DNA of 64,000 bases from Aliivibrio salmonicida LFI1238 (GTDB lineage Bacteria; Pseudomonadota; Gammaproteobacteria; Enterobacterales; Vibrionaceae), in NCBI RefSeq assembly GCF_000196495.1, contig NC_011312.1, forward strand, positions 1,922,001 to 1,986,000, read 5' to 3'. Below the pieces are notes generated by a model. It saw only the letters and a list, made by a program, of their open reading frames with translations, was not told the origin of the DNA and ran no database searches. Positions 47,159 to 57,588 of the stretch are shown in pieces; the stretch's first letter is position 1; each line of letters starts with the position of its first letter. A program made the translations under genes and the position numbers.

Positions 47159-48923
47159 CAAGATCACCTTGCTTCGGTTGTTTTGCGGCAAGCATGGTTG
47201 CAAATAAACCAGAGTCTTTAATTTCATCAAATGAACCTGATTGAACAACTTGGCCTTTATCCATGACTAAAATCGTGTCCATTGCATAAAGTTGATCTAA
47301 GCGATGGGTGATCATTAAAGTCGTTAAGCCTTGAGTAGCTAGACTTAAGCTTTGCATTACAAGTTGCTCACTCTTTGCATCAAGACTGGCTGTTGGTTCA
47401 TCTAAGATCCACAGGCGTCCTTGTTGTAATAAAGCTCGAGCTAATGCTAAACGCTGAGCTTGACCAACAGATAAGCCACCAGAGCGATCAGATATTTGGT
47501 GTTGATAACCTAATTCATCAATAAACTCATTAGCAAAAGCTTGCTTACTTACCGAGTCCAATTGTTCTTTAGATATGCTTTGCTTACCAAGCGTAATATT
47601 CTCTTCAATGGTTCCATGTACTAATGTTGGATTCTGTCCAACCCAGTTTATTTCTTGGTACCATTCTTTTTTGTTTAACTTAGATAGCTCAATACCATTT
47701 ATCTTGATACTGCCTTGGTAAGGTAAAAATCCAAGAAGTGCATTGATTAAACTTGTTTTCCCTGCGCCACTTGGACCAACCAATGCGGTTTGAGAGCTTT
47801 CATGTAAATGAAAACTGATAGGTCCGAGTAATGCTTTTCCGTCATGGCTGTTGACGATTAAGTCCGTGACTTCAATATCAAGGGTGGTCGATTGAGATAC
47901 TTTCTTATCACCATTCGTTTGAGTATTAGTATCAATCGCTAAAAACTCGACAATCGACTCGGCAGCGCCTACGGCTTGAGCTTTTGCGTGATAAAACGTT
48001 CCTAAATCGCGTAATGGCTGATAAAACTCAGGCGCTAAAATAAGAATAAATAAACCCGTGAATAAGGTCACTGTTATTCCGTAATTACCAAAGTTAAGCT
48101 CACCGATATAAGTGAAACCGAAATAAACGGCAACAAGGGCAATTGAGATAGAGGTGAAGAATTCAAGCACAGCAGAAGATAAAAAGGCGAGTCGTAACAC
48201 CTCCATTGTACGCTTGCGGAATATTTCAGAAGCATTATGAAGATGTTTTGTTTCTTGCGCTGTTTTGTCAAATAGGCGAATAGTGGTCATTGATTGCAGA
48301 CGATCATAAAAATGACCAGATAATCGTTGTAATGCTTTAAAGTTTCGGCGGTTAGCGTCAGCCGCTCCCATTCCTACTAATGCCATAAAGAGGGGCACTA
48401 ATGGCGCGGTTAATAAGAAAATTAATCCGGCAACCCAGTTTTGAGGAAACACAACGATTAAAATAACAAAAGGGATCATGACAGAAAGCGACATTTGCGG
48501 TAGATAACGAGAGAAGAAATCTTGCATGTCTTCTACTTGCTCTAATAGCAACGTAGCCCAAGACCCTGCCGGTTTACCCTTTATATAAGCCGGTCCTAAT
48601 TCTTGGAGTTTGTTAAGAATGAGCTGGCGTATATGAATTCGAATATGCTCGCCACAACGGTAACCGGCGACTTCACGACCCCAACTGCAAGCTGCTCGAA
48701 TTCCTACAATGGCAAAAATGGCGATGAATTGAGGAAGTAACTCATACTTATCTGTTTGTTCAATGATGAGCTTGTGCAGAATATCGGCTAATAGTGCCGC
48801 TTGAGCGATAAGAAAAAGACTGGAAAGAAAGCCAAGCCCAATAGATAGGGCGAGCCATTTCTTAGCAAGCTTACTTTGGCCTTTGAGCCATTGTCCTAAC
48901 TCGCGTTGTTGTATTTTATCCAT
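47151..48923 (-). CDS. cydD: CydD, subunit of the heterodimeric thiol ABC exporter
   Basis: A 590-aa partner of CydC. The membrane domain opens KLAKKWLALSIGLGFLSSLF, and the ATPase domain has Walker A GPSGAGKTSLINALLG, signature LSVGQAQRLALARALL (serine-valine, the usual CydD variant) and Walker B WILDEPTASLDAKS. It is translationally coupled to cydC by overlap. The order cydC-cydD-trxB-lrp-ftsK follows that of E. coli, with ald inserted before lrp. Confidence 0.95.
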   Translation of the reverse strand: MDKIQQRELGQWLKGQSKLAKKWLALSIGLGFLSSLFLIAQAALLADILHKLIIEQTDKYELLPQFIAIFAIVGIRAACSWGREVAGYRCGEHIRIHIRQLILNKLQELGPAYIKGKPAGSWATLLLEQVEDMQDFFSRYLPQMSLSVMIPFVILIVVFPQNWVAGLIFLLTAPLVPLFMALVGMGAADANRRNFKALQRLSGHFYDRLQSMTTIRLFDKTAQETKHLHNASEIFRKRTMEVLRLAFLSSAVLEFFTSISIALVAVYFGFTYIGELNFGNYGITVTLFTGLFILILAPEFYQPLRDLGTFYHAKAQAVGAAESIVEFLAIDTNTQTNGDKKVSQSTTLDIEVTDLIVNSHDGKALLGPISFHLHESSQTALVGPSGAGKTSLINALLGFLPYQGSIKINGIELSKLNKKEWYQEINWVGQNPTLVHGTIEENITLGKQSISKEQLDSVSKQAFANEFIDELGYQHQISDRSGGLSVGQAQRLALARALLQQGRLWILDEPTASLDAKSEQLVMQSLSLATQGLTTLMITHRLDQLYAMDTILVMDKGQVVQSGSFDEIKDSGLFATMLAAKQPKQGDLDA

Positions 48924-49029
48924 AATATTGAAGGCTTACGTGTTGTATTATTTTGCCATGACGAAATATTTCTGGTGTGAATAATTATTATAAAAGAAAT
49001 AGATGTAATACAAGCAAAATAAGATGAGC

Positions 49030-49064
49030 AAAAGAAAACCCGAAGTAAGTCGTTCACTTCGGGT
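49030..49064 (-). terminator. Terminator of trxB
   Basis: On the minus strand ACCCGAAGT pairs with ACTTCGGGT around a 9-base loop and is followed by a T-rich run, just after trxB. Confidence 0.88.
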
Positions 49065-49072
49065 CTATTAGT

Positions 49073-50038
49073 TTAACTTTCTTTTACGTCTAGCGCATCT
49101 AAAAAGCGTTCAGCATCGAGTGCAGCCATACAGCCAGTACCTGCAGAGGTGATAGCTTGGCGGTAATTGTGATCCATAACATCTCCGGCAGCAAAAATGC
49201 CTTCGATATTGGTTTGAGTCGCATTACCTTCAAGACCAGATTTCACTTTAATGTAGCCATTTTCCATGTCTAGTTGGCCATTAAATATCGCGGTATTTGG
49301 TTGGTGGCCAATAGCAATAAATGCGCCCATGACGTCTAAATCTTCTGTCATGTCAGATTTTGTGTCTTTTAATCTTACGCCAGTGACACCCATTTCATCG
49401 CCCAGAACTTCATCTAAAGTACGATCGGTATGAAGGATGATATTGCCGTTTTCTACTTTATCCATCAAACGGTCGATTAAGATCTTCTCTGAACGGAAAG
49501 TATCGCGACGGTGGATCAAGTGAACTTCGGCGGCAATATTCGATAAATAAAGCGCTTCTTCGACAGCGGTGTTACCACCGCCAATGACGGCTACTTTTTG
49601 GTTACGGTAGAAGAACCCATCGCAGGTTGCACAAGCAGAAACGCCACGGCCTTTAAATGCTTCTTCAGATTCTAGTCCTAGATACTTTGCTGATGCGCCT
49701 GTTGAGATAATAAGGGCGTCACACGTATATTCACTAGAGTCACCTTTTAAACGAAAAGGGCGTTGACTGAAATCGGTTTCATTAATATGGTCAAAAATAA
49801 TTTCGGTATTGAAACGCTCTGCATGCGCTTTCATTTCTTCCATTAGGCCGGGACCTGTCATGTCTGTCGCGCCACCAGGCCAATTTTCAACTTCAGTCGT
49901 TGTTGTTAATTGTCCGCCTTGTTGCATACCAGTGATCATTACTGGGTTTAGATTAGCACGAGCGGCATAAACGGCTGCTGTATATCCAGCAGGGCCAGAA
50001 CCAAGAATCAGTAATTTCGAATGCTTAACGTTGCTCAT
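49073..50038 (-). CDS. trxB: Thioredoxin reductase
   Basis: A 321-aa low-molecular-weight flavoprotein that passes electrons from NADPH to thioredoxin. The FAD motif ILGSGPAGYTAAVYAAR lies at the N-terminus, the redox-active cysteines are in SACATCDGFFYR (CxxC), the NADPH motif is GGGNTAVEEALYL, and the C-terminal FAD block is GIFAAGDVMDHNYRQAITSA. It is monocistronic with its own terminator. GGAG lies close before the ATG. Confidence 0.96.
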   Translation of the reverse strand: MSNVKHSKLLILGSGPAGYTAAVYAARANLNPVMITGMQQGGQLTTTTEVENWPGGATDMTGPGLMEEMKAHAERFNTEIIFDHINETDFSQRPFRLKGDSSEYTCDALIISTGASAKYLGLESEEAFKGRGVSACATCDGFFYRNQKVAVIGGGNTAVEEALYLSNIAAEVHLIHRRDTFRSEKILIDRLMDKVENGNIILHTDRTLDEVLGDEMGVTGVRLKDTKSDMTEDLDVMGAFIAIGHQPNTAIFNGQLDMENGYIKVKSGLEGNATQTNIEGIFAAGDVMDHNYRQAITSAGTGCMAALDAERFLDALDVKES

Positions 50039-50141
50039 AGGATCTCCGAGCTAAAATAAAGGTAAAAGTAGGGTAGGAGAAACATTAGGCGTGTTCACCA
50101 TCCTTAATCATATATGGTGATTGTATGGAATTTATTAAAGT

Positions 50142-50168
50142 AAAGAAAGGGCACCGCGATGGGTGCCC
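50142..50168 (-). terminator. Terminator of ald
   Basis: GGGCACC and GGTGCCC pair around a short loop, followed on the minus strand by a TTTCTTT run, 30 bases after the ald stop. Confidence 0.85.
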
Positions 50169-50197
50169 TAAAATGATTTTAATATTGAGTATGATTT

Positions 50198-51316
50198 TTA
50201 AGCATTAAGTGCAGCTTCAGGGGTTATATAATCTAAGTTGAAGCTTTCAGCAACTTCTTTACATGTGATTTTACCATTGATTACATTTAAGCCATCTAAA
50301 AATCCTTTGTCTTCAAGAAGAGCTGATTTGTATCCTTTATCTGCCAATTTAATAATGTAAGGTAATGTTGCATTGTTTAGTGCAAAGGTAGATGTTCTTG
50401 CAACGGCCCCCTGCATGTTTGCCACACAATAGTGAACAACGTCATCTACGATATAAGTTGGATCTGCATGCGTTGTTGCATGTGATGTTTCAAAGCAACC
50501 ACCTTGGTCGATAGCGACATCAACAACAGCGGCCCCTGGCTTCATACGTTTTATGTGATCTGCCGTAACCAGTTTCGGTGCTGCTGCGCCAGGTATAAGA
50601 ACGGCACCAATAACAAGGTCCGCTTCTAACACATGCTTTTCAATCGCATCAACGGTTGAATAAACCACTTTTGCTCGACCTTGGAATTCTTCATCAAGAG
50701 AGCGAAGTGTATCAAGGTTTCGGTCTAAAATAGTGACGTCAGCACGCATACCTACCGCCATTCTTGCAGCATTCGCACCAACGACACCGCCACCGACGAT
50801 AACAACTTTTGCAGGCTCAACACCAGGTACGCCACCTAAAAGTAAACCACGGCCACCATTGGACTTTTCAAGTGTTTGAGCACCGGCTTGAATCGACATT
50901 CTACCTGCAACTTCAGACATTGGCGCTAATAGTGGCAGACGACCCATATAATCTGTTACAGTCTCATACGCGATGCAGACAGCTTTACTCTTAATTAGGT
51001 CTTCTGTTTGTGGAAAATCTGGTGCAAGATGTAAATACGTGAATAATATTTGTCCTTCACGCAGCATCGCACGTTCAACAGCTTGAGGCTCTTTAACTTT
51101 TACGATCATCTCTGCTTTTGCAAAAATGCCTTCAGCAGTAGGAAGAATGGATGCGCCTACCGCGATATAATCATCGTCGGTAAAACCAATGCCAGAGCCG
51201 GCTTTTGTTTCGACAAAAACGTCATGGCCATGAGATATGAGTTCTCGAACACTCGCTGGGATCATTCCAACACGGTATTCGTGATTTTTTATTTCTTTAG
51301 GTACGCCAATGATCAT
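50198..51316 (-). CDS. ald: Alanine dehydrogenase
   Basis: A 372-aa NAD-dependent enzyme that interconverts alanine with pyruvate and ammonia. MIIGVPKEIKNHEYRVGM is the family N-terminus, KVKEPQ and YLHLAPD contain catalytic Lys and His, and the NAD-binding glycines are in VVIVGGGVVGANAARMAVGM. I use the ATG at 51316, with AGGA upstream, rather than the frame's opening at 51403. It is divergent from lrp across 156 bases. In many bacteria an Lrp-type regulator controls ald, and the layout suggests the same. Confidence 0.94.
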   Translation of the reverse strand: MIIGVPKEIKNHEYRVGMIPASVRELISHGHDVFVETKAGSGIGFTDDDYIAVGASILPTAEGIFAKAEMIVKVKEPQAVERAMLREGQILFTYLHLAPDFPQTEDLIKSKAVCIAYETVTDYMGRLPLLAPMSEVAGRMSIQAGAQTLEKSNGGRGLLLGGVPGVEPAKVVIVGGGVVGANAARMAVGMRADVTILDRNLDTLRSLDEEFQGRAKVVYSTVDAIEKHVLEADLVIGAVLIPGAAAPKLVTADHIKRMKPGAAVVDVAIDQGGCFETSHATTHADPTYIVDDVVHYCVANMQGAVARTSTFALNNATLPYIIKLADKGYKSALLEDKGFLDGLNVINGKITCKEVAESFNLDYITPEAALNA

Positions 51317-51472
51317 CCTGTATTCCTTTTTAGTTATGGTTGTTTTAACTGGTTGTAGGGTTTTTGTTTCGAATTTGTATCTAGTATAGATTGTAAAAAG
51401 CAAAATTTGATGCTAAATATTAGAAAGTTGTAGTATATTTTTTTGCAAGGAAGTAATAAGGTGGAATAAAAA
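51317..51472. promoter_or_regulatory. Divergent ald / lrp regulatory region
   Basis: A 156-base AT-rich region (AAATTTGATGCTAAATATTA and TTTTTTTGC stretches) between divergent ald and lrp. It should hold both promoters and probable Lrp sites. Lrp sites are degenerate, so I do not mark individual ones. Confidence 0.55.
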
Positions 51473-51964
51473 ATGGTAGATAATAAGAAACCGTCCAAGG
51501 ACCTGGATCGTATCGATCGCAATATTTTGAATGAACTCCAAAAAGATGGCCGAATTTCAAATGTTGAATTATCTAAGAGAGTAGGGTTATCTCCTACTCC
51601 ATGTTTAGAGCGCGTTCGTCGTTTAGAACGCCAAGGGTATATTAATGGCTATACGGCATTACTAAACCCACAGTATCTTGATGCATCATTGTTAGTATTT
51701 GTTGAAATCACATTAAACCGTGGTGCTCCAGATGTTTTCGAACAATTTAATGTTGCAGTGCAGTTATTAGATGATATTCAAGAGTGTCACTTAGTTTCAG
51801 GTGATTTTGATTATCTTTTAAAGACTCGTGTATCAGATATGAGTGCTTATCGCCGATTACTTGGTGATACACTATTACGTCTTCCGGGAGTTAACGACAC
51901 ACGTACTTACGTGGTTATGGAAGAGGTTAAACAGACGAATAATTTAGTGATTAAAACGCGCTAG
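51473..51964 (+). CDS. lrp: Leucine-responsive regulatory protein Lrp
   Basis: A 163-aa regulator of amino-acid metabolism. The N-terminal helix-turn-helix (LDRIDRNILNELQKDGRISN, SKRVGLSPTPCLERVRRLE) is followed by the Lrp ligand-binding/oligomerisation domain (VFVEITLNRGAPDVFEQF, ECHLVSGDFDYLLKTRV). The length is that of E. coli Lrp (164). It lies between ald and ftsK in the conserved core order. Confidence 0.96.
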   Translation: MVDNKKPSKDLDRIDRNILNELQKDGRISNVELSKRVGLSPTPCLERVRRLERQGYINGYTALLNPQYLDASLLVFVEITLNRGAPDVFEQFNVAVQLLDDIQECHLVSGDFDYLLKTRVSDMSAYRRLLGDTLLRLPGVNDTRTYVVMEEVKQTNNLVIKTR

Positions 51965-52079
51965 ATACAGCAAGATAATTAAAGTACCTGAAGGCAGTCG
52001 ACATAAGTGAACGTTATTCCTTGCTAGACTGTTAGTGACGATAAATACGTTAAGTATGTATTAGTTGTACTTTAATATT

Positions 52080-52112
52080 GACGAGCGGCGTAATGCCGCT
52101 CGACTTGTTTTT
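52080..52112 (+). terminator. Terminator of lrp
   Basis: A stem CGAGCGGC / GCCGCTCG around a 5-base loop, followed by TTGTTTTT. Confidence 0.85.
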
Positions 52113-52173
52113 AATTTATAGAGATTTAGTGATCCTTACTTTAAGTAAAGTGGAATGACTAAATCTAAGTATA

Positions 52174-55100
52174 GTGACAGTGGATAGTATTTTGTTTTCA
52201 AAGATAAAAGAAAAAATATCGGAAAGAAAAGAGCAGCTGACGACATTAAAAGTTGAAAAGATATCTGAACCGGATAAAGAACGGTTGAATGGTAATCAAC
52301 GGTTGCAAGAAGCCATGTTTATAGTTGGCTTACTTGCGACTATTTTTATTGCTGTCTCTTTATATAGCTTTAATCCTGCAGATCCATCATGGTCTCAGAC
52401 TGCATGGGCTGGCAGTGTAGAAAATGCAGGTGGTGCATTAGGTGCTTGGATTGGTGATACTTTATTTTTCTCGTTTGGTTCTTTAGCGTATTTATTACCT
52501 GTCATCATAATGAGCTGCACATGGATTGCTTTTAGAAAAAAAGATGAAGATGGCGAAGCCGAGTTAGATCTGATGATGATTGGTACTCGTATTCTGGGTC
52601 TGCTCATTTTATTCTTAACCAGCTGTGCGTTAGCCGATACCAGTTTTGATGATCTTTGGTATTTCTCGTCTGGTGGTGTTGTTGGTGATGTCCTAACGAG
52701 TATTACAACACCTGCACTTAACTTATTAGGCTCAACGCTTATCTTCATGTTCTTGTGGGGGGCAGGTTTAACGTTATTTACTGGTGTGTCATGGTTAACT
52801 ATTGTTGATAATCTTGGTGGCTGGAGTCTTGAAGGCTTTAGAAAAATAGTTAATAAAGCAAGAAAAACAGATGATGAGACGTATCGGGTAGATACGAGTG
52901 TTACAGAGACGGAAGAACCCAAAGATAATAGTTTAAATCAAGCTGGCCGTAATGCCTCATTTAGCGCCGTACCGACGGCAGTTAATGCGTTTGAAACACC
53001 AAAAATATCAGCAAGCGAATTATCTGCATTCTCTCAAGAACCGATTGTTGAAGACAAATTTGAAGAGTACCCATTAAATAAATTTGAAATGAATCAGTTT
53101 GATGACAGTGACAATGATCCCTTGTTCTCAAGCTCTTCTATCGATGTGTTTGCCGACGAAACACCCACTAATATTGTTACTGAACCAGTGATGCCTATAG
53201 CAGTGGAAGAAGCTGAAATAGAAACAACGGCAATACCAATGAGCGATAATGGAACAGAGGTTAAAGAAGCGCTTTCAGTGGAATCAGTACCAGAGAGACA
53301 AGAACCAGAATCTTTGGATGATGGTATTAATTTTTCAATGCGCAGTAATGCAACGATTGAAGAATTAGATATGGAAGCGTTAGATCAAGATCCTCTTCTA
53401 AGTAATATGGATGCGGAAAAAACGTTTGTGAAAATAGCAGCGGCGTCTATCCCTAGCGTAATGGTCGCTGGTGATGAAGACATCAGTATCAATAATGATG
53501 ATATCTTGTCAGTAGATGAAGAGCTGCCTCATTTCCCTGCTGAAGATTCGAGCATTGCTGAATCGGTGCCTTTTTCTTCCATTCCTGAAGAGTCAGCGTC
53601 TGATTATAGTGTAAATGAACCTTTTAATGAGGTGACTGCGGAAGAAATTGATGATGTTAGTTCTGCGTTTATAGCATCGCATAACGAAGATAATATTGAA
53701 GACATTCATTTCTCTGCACATGAAGACGATGAGATTGAGGAAGTAACTGAAGAATTACCTGTATTTAATGCCATCGAAAAACATGAAATTGCAGAGGTAG
53801 TCGAAGTAGAAGAAATTATTGAGAATGAGCCAACACACTCTGATGCAGATATCGCCGCATTCCAAGCGTTAGTTGCAAAAGAAAAAGCAACTCAAGCGGC
53901 ATTGCAGAATCCATTCTTGGTAAATTCAGAACCAAACCTACCAAAACCAACGGCACCGATGCCAACCTTAGATTTATTATTTTCGCCAGATACACGTGCG
54001 GAAATGGAATCTCGTGAATCATTAGAGCATACCGCTCGTTTGGTAGAAGCGAAATTAGCCGATTATAAAATTAAAGCTCGTGTGGTGGATATTTTCCCTG
54101 GCCCTGTTATTACACGTTTTGAATTGGATTTGGCTCCGGGTGTTAAGGTCAGCCGAATTTCAGGTCTAGCAACGGATTTAGCGCGTTCTTTATCGGCAAT
54201 GGCCGTTCGTGTGGTTGAAGTTATTCCGGGTAAACCTTATGTTGGCCTTGAGTTACCGAACTTTAATCGTCAAACCGTCTTTTTCTCTGATGTTGTTGGC
54301 AGTGAAATATTTCAAAATGCAAAATCACCAACCACGGTAGTGATGGGGCTTGATATTGCCGGTGAAGCGGTTATTGCGGACTTAGCCAAAATGCCTCACG
54401 TCTTGGTTGCTGGTACGACTGGTTCTGGTAAATCAGTCGGTGTAAACGTCATGATCTTGAGTGTACTTTATAAAGCCACACCAGAAGAGGTACGTTTTAT
54501 CATGATTGATCCAAAAATGTTGGAACTTTCTATCTATGAAGGTATCCCACACTTATTGACGGAAGTTGTTACTGACATGAAAGATGCAGGTAATGCATTA
54601 CGCTGGTGTGTTGGTGAGATGGAACGTCGTTATAAATTAATGTCTGCATTAGGGGTACGTAACCTACAAGGCTTTAATGATAAATTAAAAATGGCAGCAG
54701 CAGCAGGACATCCTATCCATGATCCATTATGGAAACCGGGTGACAGTATGCATGAGACACCGCCGTTGTTAGAAAAATTACCTTCTATTATTGTTATCGT
54801 TGATGAATTTGCCGATTTGATGATGGTTGTGGGTAAAAAAGTAGAAGAACTGATTGCTCGATTAGCTCAAAAGGCGCGTGCGGCAGGTATTCACTTAATT
54901 CTGGCAACGCAGCGTCCTTCCGTTGATGTTATTACTGGATTGATTAAAGCAAACATTCCAACACGTGTTGCTTTTACGGTTTCAACGAAAGTCGATTCAA
55001 GAACCATTCTTGACCAAGGTGGTGCAGAGTCATTACTTGGTATGGGTGACATGCTTTACTTAGCGCCAGGTTCTAACCATACGGTTCGTGTACATGGTGC

Positions 55101-55449
55101 GTTTGCCTCTGATGATGATGTACATGCGGTTGTTAATGATTGGAAAGCTCGTGGTCGACCAAATTATGTTGAAGCCATTACTAAAAGTGAACAAGGCGCA
55201 GAATCGTTGTTGCCGGGTGAAAAATCGGACAGTGAAGAAGAGCTTGATCAACTGTTTGATCAAGTGGTTGAATTTGTAACCACTTCTCGACGTGGTTCTG
55301 TTTCTGGTGTCCAACGACAGTTTAGAATTGGTTATAACCGTGCTGCTCGTATTGTTGAGCAACTAGAAGCGCACGGGATAGTAAGTACTCCGGGCCATAA
55401 TGGTAACCGTGAAGTGATTGCACCGCCTCCTGTAGGTTTGGGCGATTAA
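52174..55449 (+). CDS. ftsK: DNA translocase FtsK
   Basis: A 1091-aa cell-division DNA pump. The N-terminus has four membrane helices (GLLATIFIAVSLYSF, YLLPVIIMSCTWIAF, LLILFLTSCALA, LLGSTLIFMFLWGAGL) that localise it to the septum. A highly acidic linker, residues about 230-600, follows. The motor contains Walker A GTTGSGKSVGVN and Walker B IIVIVDEFADLMMV. The C-terminal gamma domain (EFVTTSRRGSVSGVQRQFR, NRAARIVEQLEAHGIVS) reads the oriented KOPS sequences and activates XerCD. The start is GTG; the first ATG in the region is out of frame, and a second in-frame GTG lies 2 codons later. Confidence 0.95.
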   Translation: MTVDSILFSKIKEKISERKEQLTTLKVEKISEPDKERLNGNQRLQEAMFIVGLLATIFIAVSLYSFNPADPSWSQTAWAGSVENAGGALGAWIGDTLFFSFGSLAYLLPVIIMSCTWIAFRKKDEDGEAELDLMMIGTRILGLLILFLTSCALADTSFDDLWYFSSGGVVGDVLTSITTPALNLLGSTLIFMFLWGAGLTLFTGVSWLTIVDNLGGWSLEGFRKIVNKARKTDDETYRVDTSVTETEEPKDNSLNQAGRNASFSAVPTAVNAFETPKISASELSAFSQEPIVEDKFEEYPLNKFEMNQFDDSDNDPLFSSSSIDVFADETPTNIVTEPVMPIAVEEAEIETTAIPMSDNGTEVKEALSVESVPERQEPESLDDGINFSMRSNATIEELDMEALDQDPLLSNMDAEKTFVKIAAASIPSVMVAGDEDISINNDDILSVDEELPHFPAEDSSIAESVPFSSIPEESASDYSVNEPFNEVTAEEIDDVSSAFIASHNEDNIEDIHFSAHEDDEIEEVTEELPVFNAIEKHEIAEVVEVEEIIENEPTHSDADIAAFQALVAKEKATQAALQNPFLVNSEPNLPKPTAPMPTLDLLFSPDTRAEMESRESLEHTARLVEAKLADYKIKARVVDIFPGPVITRFELDLAPGVKVSRISGLATDLARSLSAMAVRVVEVIPGKPYVGLELPNFNRQTVFFSDVVGSEIFQNAKSPTTVVMGLDIAGEAVIADLAKMPHVLVAGTTGSGKSVGVNVMILSVLYKATPEEVRFIMIDPKMLELSIYEGIPHLLTEVVTDMKDAGNALRWCVGEMERRYKLMSALGVRNLQGFNDKLKMAAAAGHPIHDPLWKPGDSMHETPPLLEKLPSIIVIVDEFADLMMVVGKKVEELIARLAQKARAAGIHLILATQRPSVDVITGLIKANIPTRVAFTVSTKVDSRTILDQGGAESLLGMGDMLYLAPGSNHTVRVHGAFASDDDVHAVVNDWKARGRPNYVEAITKSEQGAESLLPGEKSDSEEELDQLFDQVVEFVTTSRRGSVSGVQRQFRIGYNRAARIVEQLEAHGIVSTPGHNGNREVIAPPPVGLGD

Positions 55450-55478
55450 TTGTCTTGTTTAAATTGAGATTATTTATA

Positions 55479-56075
55479 GTGAAGAAAATTTTATTATCAT
55501 TGTGTTTTTTAAGTTCTGTTGCTTTTGCTTCTCCACAAGGTGAATTAACGGATCGTTTGAATCAAAATAAAGGTTTTGAAGCGTCATTTACACAAAAAGT
55601 GTTGAGCCCTGAAGGGGATGTATTGATGCAAGGCGAAGGGGATGTGAAAATTTTGCGTCCTAACTTGTTCCGCTGGCATACTCAAACTCCGGATGAAAAC
55701 CTATTAGTGACCGATGGAAAAACATTGTGGTACTACAATCCATTTGTAGAACAAGTGACTCTTATGGGATTAGATCAAGCGACAACTCAAACTCCTTTTG
55801 TTTTATTAACACGCAATAAAGCGTCTGATTGGGATAACTACTCAGTAGCTCAAAACGGTGATGCATTTACGGTTTCACCAAAATCAGATTCTGCTATAAA
55901 AAGTGAATTCATCGTTCGTATTCAACCGTCAGGTAAAGTAACGGGGTTTTCAGTTGTAGAGCAAGATGGGCAGCGTAGCGATTTTAATTTCACAACGTTT
56001 GAAGCGAAAAAGCCAGCCCAATCTAATTTTATGTTCACTGTCCCTGATGGTGTAGATATTGATGATCAGCGTTAA
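55479..56075 (+). CDS. lolA: Outer-membrane lipoprotein carrier protein LolA
   Basis: A 198-aa periplasmic chaperone that carries lipoproteins from the LolCDE complex to LolB. The signal peptide MKKILLSLCFLSSVAFA begins at a GTG at 55479; the frame opens further upstream, but that would put extra residues before the signal peptide. The mature part contains FEASFTQKVLSPEGDVLMQG and LWYYNPFVEQVTLM, the family's conserved beta strands. It follows ftsK by 30 bases, as in other Gammaproteobacteria. Confidence 0.93.
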   Translation: MKKILLSLCFLSSVAFASPQGELTDRLNQNKGFEASFTQKVLSPEGDVLMQGEGDVKILRPNLFRWHTQTPDENLLVTDGKTLWYYNPFVEQVTLMGLDQATTQTPFVLLTRNKASDWDNYSVAQNGDAFTVSPKSDSAIKSEFIVRIQPSGKVTGFSVVEQDGQRSDFNFTTFEAKKPAQSNFMFTVPDGVDIDDQR

Positions 56076-56119
56076 GGTCTTACTTAATGCGAAATCATGT
56101 TTAGAATAAAAGGATAAAC

Positions 56120-57466
56120 GTGAGTAATTTCAGTTTAGATTTTTCAGCAGGGGACGATTTTCGTCCCCTTGCTGCTAGAATGCGCCCTCAAAATATTGAG
56201 CAATATATTGGTCAACAGCATTTATTAGCGGTGGGTAAACCATTACGTCGCGCGCTTGAAGCTGGCCAAATACATTCAATGATTTTATGGGGGCCTCCGG
56301 GTACCGGTAAAACAACGTTAGCGGAAGTTGCTGCAAATTACGCAAATGCAGAAGTTGAGCGTGTTTCTGCTGTGACGTCTGGCGTAAAAGATATTCGAGC
56401 GGCGATTGACAAAGCCAAAGAAAATCAAACGACAGGCCGCAGAACGATTTTATTTGTGGATGAAGTTCATCGCTTTAATAAAAGTCAGCAAGATGCGTTT
56501 TTGCCTCATATCGAAAATGGGACAATCACGTTTATTGGTGCGACAACGGAAAACCCGTCTTTTGAGCTAAACAATGCATTATTATCTAGAGCTCGGGTAT
56601 ACAAATTAAAATCATTAGAAAAACAAGATATTGTACAGATTATCGAACAAGCATTGACCGATAAAAATCGCGGCTTAAATGACGATAATTTTGTTCTTCC
56701 TGATGACGTAAAATTGCAATTAGCTGATTTAGTGTCTGGTGACGCTCGCATGTCTCTAAATTATTTAGAGTTGTTGCATGATATGGCAGAAGAAAACCAC
56801 GAAGGTAAAAAAGTGGTGGATTTACCTTTATTAGCGGAAGTTGCCGGTGAAAAACTGGCACGTTTCGATAATAAAGGTGACATGTGGTATGACTTAATCT
56901 CAGCGGTTCATAAATCGATTCGTGGTTCAAATCCGGATGCCGCTTTGTATTGGGCAGCACGAATTATGGCAGCAGGGGGCGATCCTCTGTATGTAGTACG
57001 TCGATTATTAGCGATTGCATCAGAAGATATTGGTAACGCTGATCCACGAGCAATGGAAGTGGCTTTGAATGCATGGGATTGTTTTACTCGACTTGGTCCT
57101 GCAGAAGGCGAAAGAGCGATAGCACAAGCGGTCGTCTATTTAGCGTGTGCACCAAAAAGTAATGCAGTTTATACCGCATGGAAACAAGCACAAATGGATG
57201 CGATTAACTCGCCGGATTATGATGTGCCTAATCACCTACGTAACGCGCCAACCTCATTAATGAAAGACATGGGTTATGGTGCTGATTATCGTTATGCGCA
57301 TGATGAACCTAATGCATACGCTTCTGGTGAGAACTATTTCCCACCAGAAATGCAGGATCGCAAGTACTACTTTCCAACAAAACGTGGTCTAGAAACCAAA
57401 ATTAGTGAAAAGCTAGAGTATTTAGCCCAATTAGATCAAAACAGTCCCTTAAAACGCTACCAATAA
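56120..57466 (+). CDS. rarA: Replication-associated recombination protein A
   Basis: A 448-aa AAA+ ATPase that acts at stalled replication forks. Walker A GPPGTGKTTLAEVAAN, Walker B ILFVDEVHRFNKSQQDAFL, sensor-like TTENPSFELNNALLSRA and the C-terminal tetramerisation region (LYVVRRLLAIASEDIGNADP, APKSNAVYTAWKQA) are present. The start is GTG with AAAGGA 6 bases upstream. It lies between lolA and serS in the conserved order. Confidence 0.95.
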   Translation: MSNFSLDFSAGDDFRPLAARMRPQNIEQYIGQQHLLAVGKPLRRALEAGQIHSMILWGPPGTGKTTLAEVAANYANAEVERVSAVTSGVKDIRAAIDKAKENQTTGRRTILFVDEVHRFNKSQQDAFLPHIENGTITFIGATTENPSFELNNALLSRARVYKLKSLEKQDIVQIIEQALTDKNRGLNDDNFVLPDDVKLQLADLVSGDARMSLNYLELLHDMAEENHEGKKVVDLPLLAEVAGEKLARFDNKGDMWYDLISAVHKSIRGSNPDAALYWAARIMAAGGDPLYVVRRLLAIASEDIGNADPRAMEVALNAWDCFTRLGPAEGERAIAQAVVYLACAPKSNAVYTAWKQAQMDAINSPDYDVPNHLRNAPTSLMKDMGYGADYRYAHDEPNAYASGENYFPPEMQDRKYYFPTKRGLETKISEKLEYLAQLDQNSPLKRYQ

Positions 57467-57588
57467 AAGGGCATTTTCGGTATCTTATTCAAATCGCAAT
57501 TTTGAACTGAAAATTGCACAAAATTTTATTTTTAAGTGGGTTCTATTTACTTTGAACGCACAATGACCAATAAGGCATAGGATTACAA

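Noticed and set aside
47158..47248. A longer CydC N-terminus starting at 47248
   Set aside because: These codons overlap cydD and lack a ribosome binding site; the CydC family begins at MRDLLPY.
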